From assembly GCF_004565475.1 (NCBI RefSeq), contig NZ_SRHX01000003.1:186001-250000 (forward strand): DNA of 64,000 nt. Direction: 5' to 3'. The stretch comes from Lonepinella koalarum. GTDB taxonomy: Bacteria > Pseudomonadota > Gammaproteobacteria > Enterobacterales > Pasteurellaceae. The notes beneath the pieces were generated by a model, which saw nothing but the letters and a program-made list of their open reading frames with translations, had not been told where the DNA came from and made no database searches. A program made the translations under genes and the position numbers. Below are positions 17,909 through 27,288 of this stretch, one piece after another. How positions within the stretch are numbered: the first letter of the stretch is position 1; every line of letters begins with the position of its first letter.

Positions 17909-18022
17909 AGATGAAAATAATTCATCTAAAATCTGAAAAATTAACAATGAAATTTTAATTAAAAAAAGCGGTAGAAAAGAGTAAACTATCAACATTCATC
18001 TCCAACTTAGAAAGGAAAATCT

Positions 18023-19288
18023 ATGTTTAAAAAATCTGTCACCATTGAAAATTACGATCCTATTTTATGGCAAGCCATTCAAGATGAAAACCGTCGTCAA
18101 GAAGAACATATTGAATTGATTGCCTCTGAAAACTATGCTAGCCCATTAGTGATGGCAGCGCAAGGCTCACAATTTACCAATAAATATGCGGAGGGTTATC
18201 CGAGTAAACGTTATTACGGTGGTTGTGAATATGCGGATATTGTTGAGCAATTAGCCATTGATCGTGCCAAACAATTATTTGGGGCGGATTATGTCAATGT
18301 GCAACCGCACTCAGGTTCACAAGCCAATGCAGCGGTATATATGGCGTTAATTAAACCGGGTGACACGATTTTAGGCATGGACTTAGCCCATGGTGGTCAC
18401 TTAACCCATGGGGCGAAAGTGAGCTTTTCGGGCAAGATCTACAATTCCGTGTTATACGGTATTACCGCAGACGGTTTAATTGATTATGAAGATGTGCGTC
18501 AAAAAGCCCTTGAGTGCCAACCAAAAATGATCGTAGCAGGTTTTTCTGCTTATAGCCAAGTGGTGGACTGGGCGAAAATGCGCGAAATTGCAGATGAAGT
18601 GGGCGCTTATTTATTTGTCGATATGGCACACGTAGCAGGTTTAATCGCTGCTGGCGTTTATCCAAATCCATTACCACACGCCCACGTTGTGACCACAACC
18701 ACACACAAAACCTTAGGCGGTCCACGTGGTGGCTTGATTTTGTCTTCTTCTGGTGATGAAGAAATGTACAAAAAATTCCAATCTGCGGTATTTCCAGCCG
18801 GTCAAGGCGGTCCATTAGTGCATATCATTGCGGCAAAAGCCGTCTGTTTTAAAGAAGCACTTGAACCAGAATACAAAGTGTATCAACAAAACGTGGTGAA
18901 AAACGCCAAAGCCATGGTAGAAGTGTTTAAATCTCGTGGTTATGATGTGGTCTCTAACGGCACTGAAAACCATTTATTCCTTGTCAGTTTTGTGAAACAA
19001 GGTTTAACAGGTAAAGCAGCGGATGCGGCATTAGGTCGTGCCAATATTACGGTCAATAAAAACGCTGTACCAAATGATCCACAAAAACCATTTGTGACAT
19101 CTGGCATTCGGGTCGGTACGCCATCTGTCACACGTCGTGGTTTCACTGAAAAAGATGTGGTTGAGTTAGCTGGTTGGATGTGTGATGTGTTAGATGCCAT
19201 TGGCAAAGATAACGAAGAAGCAGTGATTCAAGCCACTAAAGCGAAAGTGTTGGAAATTTGTAAACGTTTGCCGGTTTATGAAAAATAA
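18023..19288 (+). CDS. glyA: Serine hydroxymethyltransferase
   Basis: Cytoplasmic PLP enzyme that converts serine and THF to glycine and 5,10-methylene-THF, feeding PurD (glycine) and PurH (one-carbon units). The 421 residues align throughout with SHMTs: [44 protein letters not shown] and the PLP-lysine motif [16 protein letters not shown]. The ATG has an AGAAAGGAAAATCT ribosome site. Its place right after purH-purD links it to purine synthesis. I see no PurR operator in the 114-bp upstream gap, so it may rely on read-through or another promoter. A strong terminator follows. Confidence 0.98.
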   Translation: MFKKSVTIENYDPILWQAIQDENRRQEEHIELIASENYASPLVMAAQGSQFTNKYAEGYPSKRYYGGCEYADIVEQLAIDRAKQLFGADYVNVQPHSGSQANAAVYMALIKPGDTILGMDLAHGGHLTHGAKVSFSGKIYNSVLYGITADGLIDYEDVRQKALECQPKMIVAGFSAYSQVVDWAKMREIADEVGAYLFVDMAHVAGLIAAGVYPNPLPHAHVVTTTTHKTLGGPRGGLILSSSGDEEMYKKFQSAVFPAGQGGPLVHIIAAKAVCFKEALEPEYKVYQQNVVKNAKAMVEVFKSRGYDVVSNGTENHLFLVSFVKQGLTGKAADAALGRANITVNKNAVPNDPQKPFVTSGIRVGTPSVTRRGFTEKDVVELAGWMCDVLDAIGKDNEEAVIQATKAKVLEICKRLPVYEK

Positions 19289-19306
19289 ATAGTGAAATTT
19301 GCGAGT

Positions 19307-19338
19307 AAAAAGCGGTGATGGTAAATCACCGCTTTTTT
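19307..19338 (+). terminator. Intrinsic terminator after glyA
   Basis: AAAAAGCGGTGAT (19307-19319), loop GGTAA, ATCACCGCTTTTTT (from 19325) form a long GC-containing stem ending in a T-run. Confidence 0.9.
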
Positions 19339-19352
19339 GCTTGAATAATTTT

Positions 19353-19381
19353 TTGAAAAGAGTAAACTCATCAGGTATGAT
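19353..19381 (+). promoter_or_regulatory. Promoter of the toxin-antitoxin pair
   Basis: TTGAAA (19353-19358) and TATGAT (19376-19381) are spaced by exactly 17 bases. Start of transcription would fall near 19388, only a few bases before the toxin start codon, so the transcript would have almost no leader. Confidence 0.6.
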
Positions 19382-19395
19382 GAATAAGGATGATT

Positions 19396-19719
19396 ATGTT
19401 TGAATTAATTGTTTTGAGGCAAGCGGAAAAAGAGCTAGATAAATTACCGGATAATTTACAGGCTAAAACACTTAACGCAATGGCGGAGTTACAAAAATTT
19501 GGTTACGAATTGCACGAACCAGTCGTTAGACATATCCGAGATGGTCTTAAAGAATTGAGAGTTTCTGCTACTGAAGGAAATTCTCGTAGTTTCTTCTTCT
19601 TTGAAAGAGATAACAAAATAATCGTTGTTCATGTTTTACAAAAGAAAACGCAAAAGACACCACAACAAAGTATTGATTTGGCATTAACTAGAATGAATGA
19701 TTACAAGAAAAAAGGATAG
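19396..19719 (+). CDS. RelE/HigB-type (Gp49-like) toxin
   Basis: Predicted mRNA-interfering toxin of a type II toxin-antitoxin pair, 107 residues. It fits the phage Gp49-like/HigB branch of the RelE/ParE fold: an amphipathic N-terminal helix region (ELDKLPDNLQAKTLNAMAEL), then RHIRDGLKELRVSATEGNSRSFFFFERDNKIIVVHVLQKKTQKTP, with the basic and aromatic residues typical of the ribosome-associated RNases. The ATG at 19396 is preferred to that at 19390 because AAGGA sits five bases upstream of it. Toxin precedes antitoxin, the HigBA order. The partner starts 5 bp downstream. Activity is not shown; it could be inactive. Confidence 0.85.
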   Translation: MFELIVLRQAEKELDKLPDNLQAKTLNAMAELQKFGYELHEPVVRHIRDGLKELRVSATEGNSRSFFFFERDNKIIVVHVLQKKTQKTPQQSIDLALTRMNDYKKKG

Positions 19720-19724
19720 ACGTT

Positions 19725-20021
19725 ATGATTGACAATGAAGACTATGAATTTATTACATTATCAGATCTTCTCGCTAAAAAAATGCAAAACCCTGCCTTTG
19801 CTGCAGAATATAAACGGCTAGAAGAACAAGAACAACTTATGGCGAGCTTAAAAGCACAACGAGAAGCTCAAAATCTTACACAAAAAGATATTGCTGAAAA
19901 AACGGGGATGAAAATACAAAATGTGAGCCGCTTAGAACGTGGCTTGGTTCGTCCAACTTTGGATACACTTTCGCGTTATGCCAATGCGTTGGGTGGTCGG
20001 ATTGAGTTTGTATTGAATTAA
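19725..20021 (+). CDS. HigA-type XRE family antitoxin
   Basis: Helix-turn-helix antitoxin of 98 residues, expected to neutralise the upstream toxin and repress the shared promoter. The Cro/CI-type HTH spans about residues 43-95: LKAQREAQNLTQKDIAEKTG, then MKIQNVSRLERGLVRPTLDTLSRYANALG. The N-terminal 40 residues form a charged segment of the kind that wraps the toxin. The ATG lies 5 bp after the toxin stop with AAAAAGGATAG before it, so the two are co-translated. The next gene begins 2 bp after its stop and may be co-transcribed. Confidence 0.88.
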   Translation: MIDNEDYEFITLSDLLAKKMQNPAFAAEYKRLEEQEQLMASLKAQREAQNLTQKDIAEKTGMKIQNVSRLERGLVRPTLDTLSRYANALGGRIEFVLN

Positions 20022-20023
20022 GT

Positions 20024-20302
20024 ATGCTTTATTTCTTTTTAATCTATCTCGCGGTGGTGAATATCACCGCGTATTTTTTAATGGGAGAAGATAAAAAACG
20101 TGCCAAAAATAAACAATGGCGAATTGAAGAATTGGTTTTCTTTACCCTTTGTTTTATTGGTGGGTTTATCGGTGTGCATTTAGGTATGCAACATTTTCAG
20201 CATAAGACGCAACACTGGCAATTTAAATTAGCGGTGTCATTAAGTGCGGTGCTTTTTTTGATTATTTTACCGCTGTTATTTTGGTTTCGGCTGAAAAGTT
20301 AA
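20024..20302 (+). CDS. DUF1294 family small membrane protein
   Basis: Protein of 92 residues with two or three hydrophobic segments (MLYFFLIYLAVVNITAYFLM, LVFFTLCFIGGFIGVHLGM, LAVSLSAVLFLIILPLLF) and the DUF1294 pattern MGEDKKRAKNKQWRIEE followed by a GGFIG motif and histidine-rich loop QHFQHKTQHW. Function is unknown. It begins 2 bp after the antitoxin stop, although antitoxin linkage is probably incidental. A DNA uptake-like core (AAGTGCGGT) is inside the gene. Confidence 0.8.
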   Translation: MLYFFLIYLAVVNITAYFLMGEDKKRAKNKQWRIEELVFFTLCFIGGFIGVHLGMQHFQHKTQHWQFKLAVSLSAVLFLIILPLLFWFRLKS

Positions 20303-20420
20303 ATTATTTCCCCTCTCTTCATTTTTTCTTAATACTTATCTGTTTTAATTTCTCTCAACAAAGTGATGCTACCGTGTAGTGCTTTGTATGGTTAAAGGTT
20401 ATATTGAAAAGGAAAGGAAG

Positions 20421-20969
20421 ATGAAAAAAAATGTCATTCAACAAACCAGTATCGCTACCTTACTAGGTTTATCTATTTTAGCCGGGGCAAATTTTGTCCA
20501 AGCGGAAACCGCACCAGAATCACAGACCACTTTAGATCCTGTGGTGGTGCAAACAAAAGCCAGAGCGCCAGCATATCGCGGACAAGGTGCAGATCATGGC
20601 AATAGAATGGCTGAAAATCGCCCTAATGATGAACGTCCGTACGGTGGATTTATGCCAACTAAAACTACACAAGTGGCGGATGCGGCAAAATGGCAAGATG
20701 ATCAACCAATCATCTTAATTGGTCATATTATTAAACAAGTGGGTAAAAAAGACTTCGTATTTAAAGATAGTTCAGGCGAATTAACTTTAGAGATTGATCG
20801 TAAAGCCATGCGTGGCTTAATTACGCCAGAAGATAAAGTCAAGATCGTGGCAGAGGTGGACAAATCTTGGGGTAAAACCGAAGTGGAAGCCTTTGTGGTG
20901 GAAAAAGTCAGAGCTAGACCAGAGGGCAAGCCGTCAGGTAAGCCAACCGATGCCGATAAAGCGGAATAA
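20421..20969 (+). CDS. ygiW: YgiW/YdeI family periplasmic OB-fold stress protein
   Basis: Periplasmic bacterial OB-fold (BOF) protein of 182 residues from ATG 20421. It has a signal peptide (MKKNVIQQTSIATLLGLSILAGANFVQA) and a C-terminal OB domain with the hallmark stretch QPIILIGHIIKQVGKKDFVFKDSSGELTLEIDRKAMRG. Between them is a proline- and charge-rich linker that is longer than in E. coli YgiW, and the tail is also low-complexity (RPEGKPSGKPTDADKAE). The start was chosen for the GAAAAGGAAAGGAAG ribosome site and signal peptide rather than ATG 20379. It precedes qseBC as in other Pasteurellaceae ygiW-qseBC operons, although a terminator-like hairpin lies between. Confidence 0.9.
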   Translation: MKKNVIQQTSIATLLGLSILAGANFVQAETAPESQTTLDPVVVQTKARAPAYRGQGADHGNRMAENRPNDERPYGGFMPTKTTQVADAAKWQDDQPIILIGHIIKQVGKKDFVFKDSSGELTLEIDRKAMRGLITPEDKVKIVAEVDKSWGKTEVEAFVVEKVRARPEGKPSGKPTDADKAE

Positions 20970-20977
20970 TTTTCTAT

Positions 20978-21005
20978 AAAAAGCGACATTCAGGTCGCTT
21001 TTTTG
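20978..21005 (+). terminator. Hairpin with T-run between ygiW and qseB
   Basis: AAAAAGCGAC (20978-20987), loop ATTCAG, GTCGCTTTTTT (20994-21004). It has the form of an intrinsic terminator although the three genes are normally one operon, so it may allow partial read-through. Confidence 0.75.
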
Positions 21006-21048
21006 TTATGCTAACAACAGAAATCAACAACAAACTGCGGTGTAATTT

Positions 21049-21729
21049 ATGCGAATTTTAGTCATTGAAGATGATCCCTTAATTGGTAATGGGTTAAATA
21101 TAGGTTTGACCAAATCAGGCTTTTTAGTGGATTGGTTTACTGACGGTAAAACAGGTTTTGAGGCGATTAAAGCAGCGGATTATGATGCGGTCGTATTAGA
21201 TTTGACCTTGCCGAAAATGGATGGTTTGGTTATTTTGCAGCAATGGCGAGCGGATAATCAAGATGTCCCCATTTTAATTTTAACCGCGCGGGATACCTTA
21301 AATGAACGGGTTACTGGCTTGCAACGTGGGGCGGATGATTATTTATGTAAACCCTTTGCACTTGCTGAAGTGGTGGCGCGTTTGCAAGCGTTAATTCGCC
21401 GTCGTTATGGACAGACTAATCCGATTATGGAATATGGGGCGGTGAAGTTTAATCCGACCCATCACCAAGTGTTTTTAAATGAACAAGAGATTTCGTTGAC
21501 TACGCGAGAATATAAGTTACTCGAGTTGTTTATGCTCAATCAAAAACGGGTACTAAGTCGTACCTTTATAGAAGAAAAATTATATAGCTGGGATGATGAT
21601 GTGAGCAGTAATGCCCTTGAAGTCCACATGTATAATTTGCGTAAGAAATTAGGCAAACAATTTATTCGTACCGTGCATGGTGTGGGTTATGCTTTAGGAA
21701 AACAGGATGAAATTACGACCAAAGAATAG
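21049..21729 (+). CDS. qseB: OmpR family response regulator QseB
   Basis: Response regulator of 226 residues. Receiver domain with acidic pocket EDD (7-9), phospho-acceptor Asp51 (VLDLTLPKMDG) and Lys in DYLCKPF; winged-helix DNA-binding domain from about residue 125 (LTTREYKLLELFMLN ... VHMYNLRKKLG ... RTVHGVGYAL). Overlap with the downstream kinase by 23 bp and the upstream ygiW gene identify it as the QseB of a ygiW-qseBC locus; BasR/PmrA-type regulators are close relatives. In the related Aggregatibacter this system responds to catecholamines and iron and controls biofilm growth (family knowledge). Confidence 0.9.
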   Translation: MRILVIEDDPLIGNGLNIGLTKSGFLVDWFTDGKTGFEAIKAADYDAVVLDLTLPKMDGLVILQQWRADNQDVPILILTARDTLNERVTGLQRGADDYLCKPFALAEVVARLQALIRRRYGQTNPIMEYGAVKFNPTHHQVFLNEQEISLTTREYKLLELFMLNQKRVLSRTFIEEKLYSWDDDVSSNALEVHMYNLRKKLGKQFIRTVHGVGYALGKQDEITTKE

Positions 21730-23080
21730 TTTACGCCTACGTTTAATTTCGATTTTATCGTTAACCGCTTTAATTATCTGGGGCATTTCTACCAGTATTG
21801 CGTGGTTTGAAGCACGTAAAGAAGTGGATGAACTGTTTGATGCGCAACAGATTTTATTGGCAAAACGGTTAGCTACATCGAATTTACATCAAATTTTAAT
21901 GGAACGCCAAAGACGTGGCGGATTTCGACCTTTTCATAGACGGAAACCCCGTTATGATGATGATGCCTTAGCCTTTGCGGTGTTTACCCGTGACGGTGAC
22001 TTGCTGTTGGGTGATGATGCAAAGGGGGAAAACTTTATTTTTGCCCCCGTACGTGGATTTTCAGTGACCACCTTGGCGGGGAACGATGACGATAAATGGC
22101 GCATTTTTTGGTTGCCATCGGAAGATCGTAGTTTAATCGTCGCGGTGGGACAGCAGCTTAAATATCGTGGTGGCTTGATTCATGATATGGTGTTTAAGCA
22201 AATGTGGGTATGGATTGCCGGCTTGCCATTGTTAATTGGCTTGATGATTTTATTGATTGGACGCGAATTAAAAGCGATTAATCAAGTGGGGCGACAAATG
22301 CGACAACGTTCACCGGACGAGCATCAACCTATTGATACGCAAAATTTACCCGATGAAGTGCTGCCTTTAGTACAAGGATTAAATGGATTTTTTGACCGCA
22401 CTTCCAACATGTTAACACGAGAACGACGCTTTACGTCAGATGCGGCTCATGAGTTACGCAGCCCATTAGCGGGCTTACGGATTCAAGCAGAAATTGCACA
22501 AATGGTGGGGGATGATACTAAATTAAGAGAGGAAGCCTTAACCAATCTCACCCAAGGTATTGATCGCGCAACCCAAGTGATTGAACAGTTACTCACCTTA
22601 TCTCGGCTAGATAATCTCCAACAATTAGATGAATTGGAAGCGATTGATTGGCAAAACTTAATTAGCTCGGTAATAAGTGATTTGTATTTTTCTGCCCAAC
22701 AGAAACAGATTGAATTGCTTTTTGAAACCCGCGCAGTGCCAGCACAACGCCAAGGACAAACCTTATTGTTATCTTTAATGTTACGTAATGTTATTGATAA
22801 TGCCATTAAATATTGTCCGGACCATAGCCAAGTAAAAGTGCGGTTAGAAAAAAACGCTATTTACATTGAAGATAATGGCGGTGGGGTAAGTCAAGCGGAT
22901 TTAGATAAACTCGGTGAACGTTTTTATCGTCCGGCAGGGCAAAATGAAAAAGGTAGCGGCTTGGGATTATCCATTGTCAAACGCATTGCAGCATTACATC
23001 ATATCAAGGTACGATTTGAAAATAGGCAAGATTTGGCTCACAAAAATGCTGGCTTGCGTATTATTTTTCAATTAAATTAA
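21707..23080 (+). CDS. qseC: Sensor histidine kinase QseC
   Basis: Membrane kinase of 457 residues partnering QseB. Transmembrane helices lie at about 12-34 and 164-186, enclosing a roughly 130-residue periplasmic sensor with an arginine-rich patch (RQRRGGFRPFHRRKPRYDDD). After a HAMP-like linker come HisKA with His248 (FTSDAAHELRSPLAGL) and HATPase motifs NVIDNAIKYC, EDNGGGV and GSGLGLSIVKRIAALH. The ATG is preceded by AGGAAAACAGG inside qseB. The acidic EYDFE-like catechol motif described for E. coli QseC is not obvious here. It ends the operon; a 267-bp gap with a CRP site separates it from the porin. Confidence 0.9.
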   Translation: MKLRPKNSLRLRLISILSLTALIIWGISTSIAWFEARKEVDELFDAQQILLAKRLATSNLHQILMERQRRGGFRPFHRRKPRYDDDALAFAVFTRDGDLLLGDDAKGENFIFAPVRGFSVTTLAGNDDDKWRIFWLPSEDRSLIVAVGQQLKYRGGLIHDMVFKQMWVWIAGLPLLIGLMILLIGRELKAINQVGRQMRQRSPDEHQPIDTQNLPDEVLPLVQGLNGFFDRTSNMLTRERRFTSDAAHELRSPLAGLRIQAEIAQMVGDDTKLREEALTNLTQGIDRATQVIEQLLTLSRLDNLQQLDELEAIDWQNLISSVISDLYFSAQQKQIELLFETRAVPAQRQGQTLLLSLMLRNVIDNAIKYCPDHSQVKVRLEKNAIYIEDNGGGVSQADLDKLGERFYRPAGQNEKGSGLGLSIVKRIAALHHIKVRFENRQDLAHKNAGLRIIFQLN

Positions 23081-23174
23081 TCACATTTTTGGCTTCATTT
23101 GAGCTTGTTTTTGGGGCAATGGAGTACTGATAAAGGCTGCTTTGTATATAAATTAATCTCTTTATTGTGAAAAA

Positions 23175-23190
23175 TGTGATCTTTGTCACT
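23175..23190. promoter_or_regulatory. CRP-binding site upstream of porin
   Basis: TGTGATCTTTGTCACT contains both CRP half-sites (TGTGA-N6-TCAC) with one mismatch at the last base. It is about 158 bp before the porin start, in an otherwise AT-rich 267-bp leader that holds nothing else I recognise. Confidence 0.7.
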
Positions 23191-23347
23191 TTTTATATAA
23201 AATATTGTCTTTTCTGATTGACGAGAATTTCTTTCTTTGGCAATATGGTCTAGCTTTTAAAAAAGTGAGATTTGACAGTTTTAAATTTAAAAAGTTCAAA
23301 TCTTGGTTGTATATAACAATAATCCTGATACAAAGAAGGAAAACATT

Positions 23348-24415
23348 ATGAAAAAAACATTAGTCGCACTAGCAGTGGCTGCCACAGCCGCTACAGCAGT
23401 AAGCACAGCAAACGCTGCCACCATTTATGAACAAGACGGTACAAAAATTGAATTAAGTGGTTCATTACGTTTGTACTTAGGTCGTTTTGCAGACGATCAA
23501 CGTGGTGATTTAAGAGATGACGGTTCTCGTGTTATCTTCAAAGCAAGCCATGATTTAGGTAACGGTCTATCTGGTTTTGCTGGGTATGAGTTACGTTTTG
23601 ATGGTGGCGATGAGAAAACTAAAAATACTTTTGGTAATCCAGATACCAGACATTTATATGCAGGTTTCAAACATCAAGATATTGGTGCGTTAAGCTTTGG
23701 TCGTCAATTATTAAATATTGATGATGTGCTTGATGATGGTGCGTATGCGAACTCTGCTGCGTTATATCCAGTTTCAACAAGAGATTACAAAGTGGTTAAA
23801 TTCCGTTCTGTAGAGTGGAATGGTCTTAGCTTCGGTTTAGATTACATCTTTGGTGATAGTAATAAAAATCGTTCAACAACGGGTAATATCTTCGATCAAG
23901 ATGGTAATCATTTAACTGATCTTAAAAATGGTTATTCAGCATCTTTATTCTATAATTATGACATCTCCGATAATCAATCACTTAAGTTAGCAGCAACCTA
24001 TCTTCAACGTGACTATGATGATGTACGAACCACATCAACAACAGCAAAAGAACGTTTCTGGTTAGCCCATGCTGCTTATAGCTATGGTCCATTCTACATC
24101 GCAGCGAACTATGGTCAAGAAAATAACAAATCTGATTATACTGGCAAGGTAAAAACACGTTATTCTTTAGTTGATTTAAGCTATCAAGTTATCGATCCTT
24201 CTCGTGTGTATGCACAATGGGAACGTTATGAAACAAAAACAGATAAACTTCAAAATCAATATTTAGTCGGTGTTGACTATAAATTGCACAAAAATGTAAT
24301 TACTTATGTTGAATATGCACACAAACGTACTAAAGATTGGGATGATAACGGTCTTGTTGAACCAACAACCAAAAAAGACAATGTTTATGGTGTAGGTTTA
24401 CGTGTATTCTTCTAA
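23348..24415 (+). CDS. General porin, OmpH/P2 family
   Basis: Outer-membrane trimeric porin for small hydrophilic solutes, 355 residues. A typical signal peptide ends ...STANA-ATIYEQDG. The mature sequence has alternating beta-strand patterning, starts with TIYEQDGTKIELSGSLRLYLGRF and ends YGVGLRVFF with the C-terminal phenylalanine required for outer-membrane insertion. A loop-3-like acidic segment (FGRQLLNIDDVLDDGAYANSAA) is present. It resembles Pasteurella OmpH and Haemophilus P2. ATG 23348 has AGAAGGAAAACATT upstream and gives a proper signal peptide; ATG-like codons further upstream do not. A CRP site upstream and a strong terminator downstream mark it as a single, catabolite-sensitive unit. 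Confidence 0.93.
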   Translation: MKKTLVALAVAATAATAVSTANAATIYEQDGTKIELSGSLRLYLGRFADDQRGDLRDDGSRVIFKASHDLGNGLSGFAGYELRFDGGDEKTKNTFGNPDTRHLYAGFKHQDIGALSFGRQLLNIDDVLDDGAYANSAALYPVSTRDYKVVKFRSVEWNGLSFGLDYIFGDSNKNRSTTGNIFDQDGNHLTDLKNGYSASLFYNYDISDNQSLKLAATYLQRDYDDVRTTSTTAKERFWLAHAAYSYGPFYIAANYGQENNKSDYTGKVKTRYSLVDLSYQVIDPSRVYAQWERYETKTDKLQNQYLVGVDYKLHKNVITYVEYAHKRTKDWDDNGLVEPTTKKDNVYGVGLRVFF

Positions 24416-24443
24416 TCAATAGATTAGTCAAGTTATTGAAAGA

Positions 24444-24468
24444 CCCGAACATTGAGTTCGGGTTTTTT
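24444..24468 (+). terminator. Intrinsic terminator after the porin gene
   Basis: CCCGAAC (24444-24450), loop ATTGA, GTTCGGG (24456-24462), then six T. It could also help end the convergent sap operon, though its minus-strand T-run is broken. Confidence 0.88.
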
Positions 24469-24509
24469 GTTGCCTCGTACGTGAGTGCGGGGCAGTGTAT
24501 ACGCCCCCA

Positions 24510-25313
24510 TCACCACTCTCTCTCCCAAGCCCGATCATCCAACACATGTTCAAAATGGCTTTCCACTAACCGCTTGGTAATATCACTTTTCGGATGGCTA
24601 AATAAATTTCTGGTTGAACCGTATTCCACTACTAACCCCTTATCCATTACAAGTACCTGATCTGCAATATGCTTCACAAAACCTAAATGTTGACTGACAT
24701 AAATATAAGCAACGCCACGACGTTCTTGTACGTTTAGCATTAAATTGGTCAATTGGGTTTTAACGGACGCATCTAAGGTGCCAATAGTATCATCGGTAAT
24801 AATAATCTGTGGTTCAAGAATCAAGGCTTGAGCAAAAGCAATACGTTGTTTTTGGCTGGCAGAAAGAGTGTGGATTTTTACATTAGTATGATCGGGATAA
24901 AGACCGACTAAACGTAAGGTTTCAAAGATTTTCTCATTCCGTTGTTGTTCATTCAGATTGGTCCCTAATTTTAAAGGCATATCTAGAATCTGCCCGATAT
25001 TTAAGCGTGGATTAAAGGCAGAGTTAGGATCTTGCATCAGCATTCGGATACGTTTGGAGCGATATTGATAATCGCCAAAGGTGAGGGGTTTGCCGTCTAA
25101 TACAATTTGCCCTGATGTGGGGCGAGTGATACCCACAATCATTTTTGCCAGAGTTGATTTACCAGAGCCGTTATTTCCAATAATGGCTAAGGTTTGTTTG
25201 CGTGCTAGGCTAAAACTGACATCTTGCACAGCGTGAAAGGTATCTGATCCAAACAAACCTTGATGTTCTTTAAAGGATTTGGATAAATCGTTAACGTCTA
25301 AAAGTGCGGTCAT
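24510..25313 (-). CDS. sapF: Sap peptide ABC transporter ATP-binding protein SapF
   Basis: One of two ATPases of the SapABCDF uptake system, 267 residues. Walker A is [12 protein letters not shown]; Walker B is [14 protein letters not shown]; the signature motif is the atypical [17 protein letters not shown] rather than LSGGQ, a feature shared with E. coli SapF. The switch histidine is in [10 protein letters not shown]. It is the last gene of the operon, 17 bp after sapD, with AAAAATGACCGCACTTTTAG at its start (a DNA uptake core spans the first codons). In Haemophilus the Sap system imports antimicrobial peptides and haem for degradation or use (family knowledge). Confidence 0.95.
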   Translation of the reverse strand: MTALLDVNDLSKSFKEHQGLFGSDTFHAVQDVSFSLARKQTLAIIGNNGSGKSTLAKMIVGITRPTSGQIVLDGKPLTFGDYQYRSKRIRMLMQDPNSAFNPRLNIGQILDMPLKLGTNLNEQQRNEKIFETLRLVGLYPDHTNVKIHTLSASQKQRIAFAQALILEPQIIITDDTIGTLDASVKTQLTNLMLNVQERRGVAYIYVSQHLGFVKHIADQVLVMDKGLVVEYGSTRNLFSHPKSDITKRLVESHFEHVLDDRAWEREW

Positions 25314-25330
25314 TTTTCTTCCGTTTTATT

Positions 25331-26392
25331 TTATTCATCATGGTGTTGTACAGGCATATCTACGTTTAATATCAATGGATTGACGGTTTCTTTAATTGCA
25401 TCATTTTCACGTAAATTCAGTGGATGATGACAGGCAAATTGGTGTTGTTTAATGCGACGTAATGGGGGTTTATTCACGCAATCTTTTTGAGCAAAAGGAC
25501 AACGTGGACCTAAGCGACATCCCATAGGCATATGTTCTAACAAGGGTACACTACCGCGCAGGGTACTCAAACGGCTTTTAAATGGCAACGGTTGACTGAA
25601 ATCGGGGGTAGCATGTAACAATGACGCGGTATAAGGATGAAAAGGATTTTCCAGTACGCTTTCCTTTGGTCCTGTTTCAGTATTTTGTCCACAATATAAC
25701 ACAGTGAGACTGTCACACCATTTACTAATTTCCGCAATATCATTGCTGGCGAATAAAATAGTCATGCCATTATTTTTATTCATACTGGAAAGCAAGCGAA
25801 AGATCTGTAACTGAGTTGTGGGTTCTAATGAATTAGTCGGTTCATCAGCAATTAATAAGCGTGGTTGATTCGCCACCGCAATGGCAATCATCACTTTTTG
25901 CCCTTCCCCTTCCGTGATTTCTTTTGGGTAGCTGTTCATAATGTCTTTATGTTCTTTGATCCCTACGCGGTGCAATAATTCAATGGCACGGCGTTTTTTC
26001 CAGCCAAACCATTTCCACCAATGTCCTTTGAATGTCCAAGATGGAATATTTTGCATAATTTGTTTACCGATCTTACGGCTTGGATCAAGGTACGTGAGAG
26101 GTTCTTGATAAATCATTGAGATCGCTTTGCCAACCAGTTTACGTCGTTTATAAGGGCTGAGTTTTAACAGTTCCACATCATCAAAACGAAAACGATCGGC
26201 GGTGATAATCCAGTTATCTTTAAAAACGTTACAAATCACTTTCGCGATCAGGCTTTTACCCGAGCCAGTTTCGCCCACTAAACCACAAATTTCGCCTTCA
26301 TCAAGGGTTAAATTAACGTTATCCACCAATCTAATTCGCCCTTGTGAGGTCGGAATTTCAATACAAAGATTACGAATATCTAATAATGCCAT
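25331..26392 (-). CDS. sapD: Sap peptide ABC transporter ATP-binding protein SapD
   Basis: Second ATPase of the Sap transporter, 353 residues. Walker [13 protein letters not shown] near residue 40, a signature loop reading [29 protein letters not shown] (EGEGQ in place of LSGGQ, as in E. coli SapD), and a C-terminal oligopeptide-type iron-sulfur-like cysteine region [20 protein letters not shown]. In E. coli, SapD also supports Trk/Ktr potassium uptake. The gene starts 8 bp after sapC and is followed by sapF. Confidence 0.95.
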   Translation of the reverse strand: MALLDIRNLCIEIPTSQGRIRLVDNVNLTLDEGEICGLVGETGSGKSLIAKVICNVFKDNWIITADRFRFDDVELLKLSPYKRRKLVGKAISMIYQEPLTYLDPSRKIGKQIMQNIPSWTFKGHWWKWFGWKKRRAIELLHRVGIKEHKDIMNSYPKEITEGEGQKVMIAIAVANQPRLLIADEPTNSLEPTTQLQIFRLLSSMNKNNGMTILFASNDIAEISKWCDSLTVLYCGQNTETGPKESVLENPFHPYTASLLHATPDFSQPLPFKSRLSTLRGSVPLLEHMPMGCRLGPRCPFAQKDCVNKPPLRRIKQHQFACHHPLNLRENDAIKETVNPLILNVDMPVQHHDE

Positions 26393-26400
26393 GCCTGCTC

Positions 26401-27288
26401 CTATTCATAATATTTGTTGATGGCTTTACATAAGCCATTGCCAAATAACATCACGACCAACATCGAAAGAATAATTGACACTCCGGGTAAAATGACGGTC
26501 CAAGGGGCGAGATAGATAAGTTCTAAACTATCTCGAATCATCGCTCCCCATTCAGGTGTTGGGCGTTGAGCTCCTAAGGCAATAAAACTTAAGGCACTGA
26601 TTTCCATTAATGTCACTGAAAAGGAGCGGATAATTTCTTGAATATAACGAACACTGATATTCGGTAAAATCGTTTCTTTCAGTAATACTGTGTTAGAAAT
26701 ACCTTCCAGTTGTAACACTAGCACATATTCTTTTTTGAGCTCTTGATGTACCGCTTGATAGATTTCATGAATAAAGTGAGGTAATAAAGCCAGTAAAATA
26801 GCTAACATGGCATTTGGTAAACTCGGTTCCATTAAAGTTGCAATCACGATACTAATTAATAAAATTGGAATGGACAAAAAGGCATCCAGAAAATGTCCGA
26901 GTATGCGAGATTTTAACCCCGTTGACATGCCCGCCATAATGCCTAACAGTCCGCCGATAATAGCAACAAAAAACACTACAATCACTGTACTACCGAAAGT
27001 ATAGGTCACGCCATTAAGCAAGCGACTAAACAAATCCCGCCCGAGATCATCGGTACCGAAAAAGTAGATAACTTTCCCTGCACTATTCCAAGAAGGGGGA
27101 GTTAATTCTTCGCCTACAAATTGCATATCGCTACTATAAGGGGCTAACCAAGGGGCGAAAATAGCGATGAATAATAAGGCGACCGAGGTATAAAAACTAA
27201 ATAAGGCAACACGATTTTTACGGAATAAGCGCCAAATTTGACTTAAGGTATCGCTGTCACGGAATTCATAGGGTTCTTTATCGAGCAT
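26401..27288 (-). CDS. sapC: Sap peptide ABC transporter permease SapC
   Basis: DppC-type membrane permease of 295 residues. It has a cytoplasmic N-terminal tail with charged residues ([13 protein letters not shown]), about six membrane segments and an EAA-like coupling loop near [20 protein letters not shown]. The [21 protein letters not shown] stretch is the conserved motif of OppC/DppC family permeases. It overlaps the end of sapB by 11 bp. Confidence 0.95.
   Translation of the reverse strand: MLDKEPYEFRDSDTLSQIWRLFRKNRVALFSFYTSVALLFIAIFAPWLAPYSSDMQFVGEELTPPSWNSAGKVIYFFGTDDLGRDLFSRLLNGVTYTFGSTVIVVFFVAIIGGLLGIMAGMSTGLKSRILGHFLDAFLSIPILLISIVIATLMEPSLPNAMLAILLALLPHFIHEIYQAVHQELKKEYVLVLQLEGISNTVLLKETILPNISVRYIQEIIRSFSVTLMEISALSFIALGAQRPTPEWGAMIRDSLELIYLAPWTVILPGVSIILSMLVVMLFGNGLCKAINKYYE

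Noticed and set aside
20320-20345. CTTAATACTTATC before ygiW as a QseB/PmrA box
   Set aside because: The second half is CTTAT and the spacing does not fit the CTTAA-N5/6-CTTAA pattern.
24436-24660. Open frame of 74 codons after the porin gene
   Set aside because: It covers the porin terminator and the antisense of sapF and has no ribosome site.
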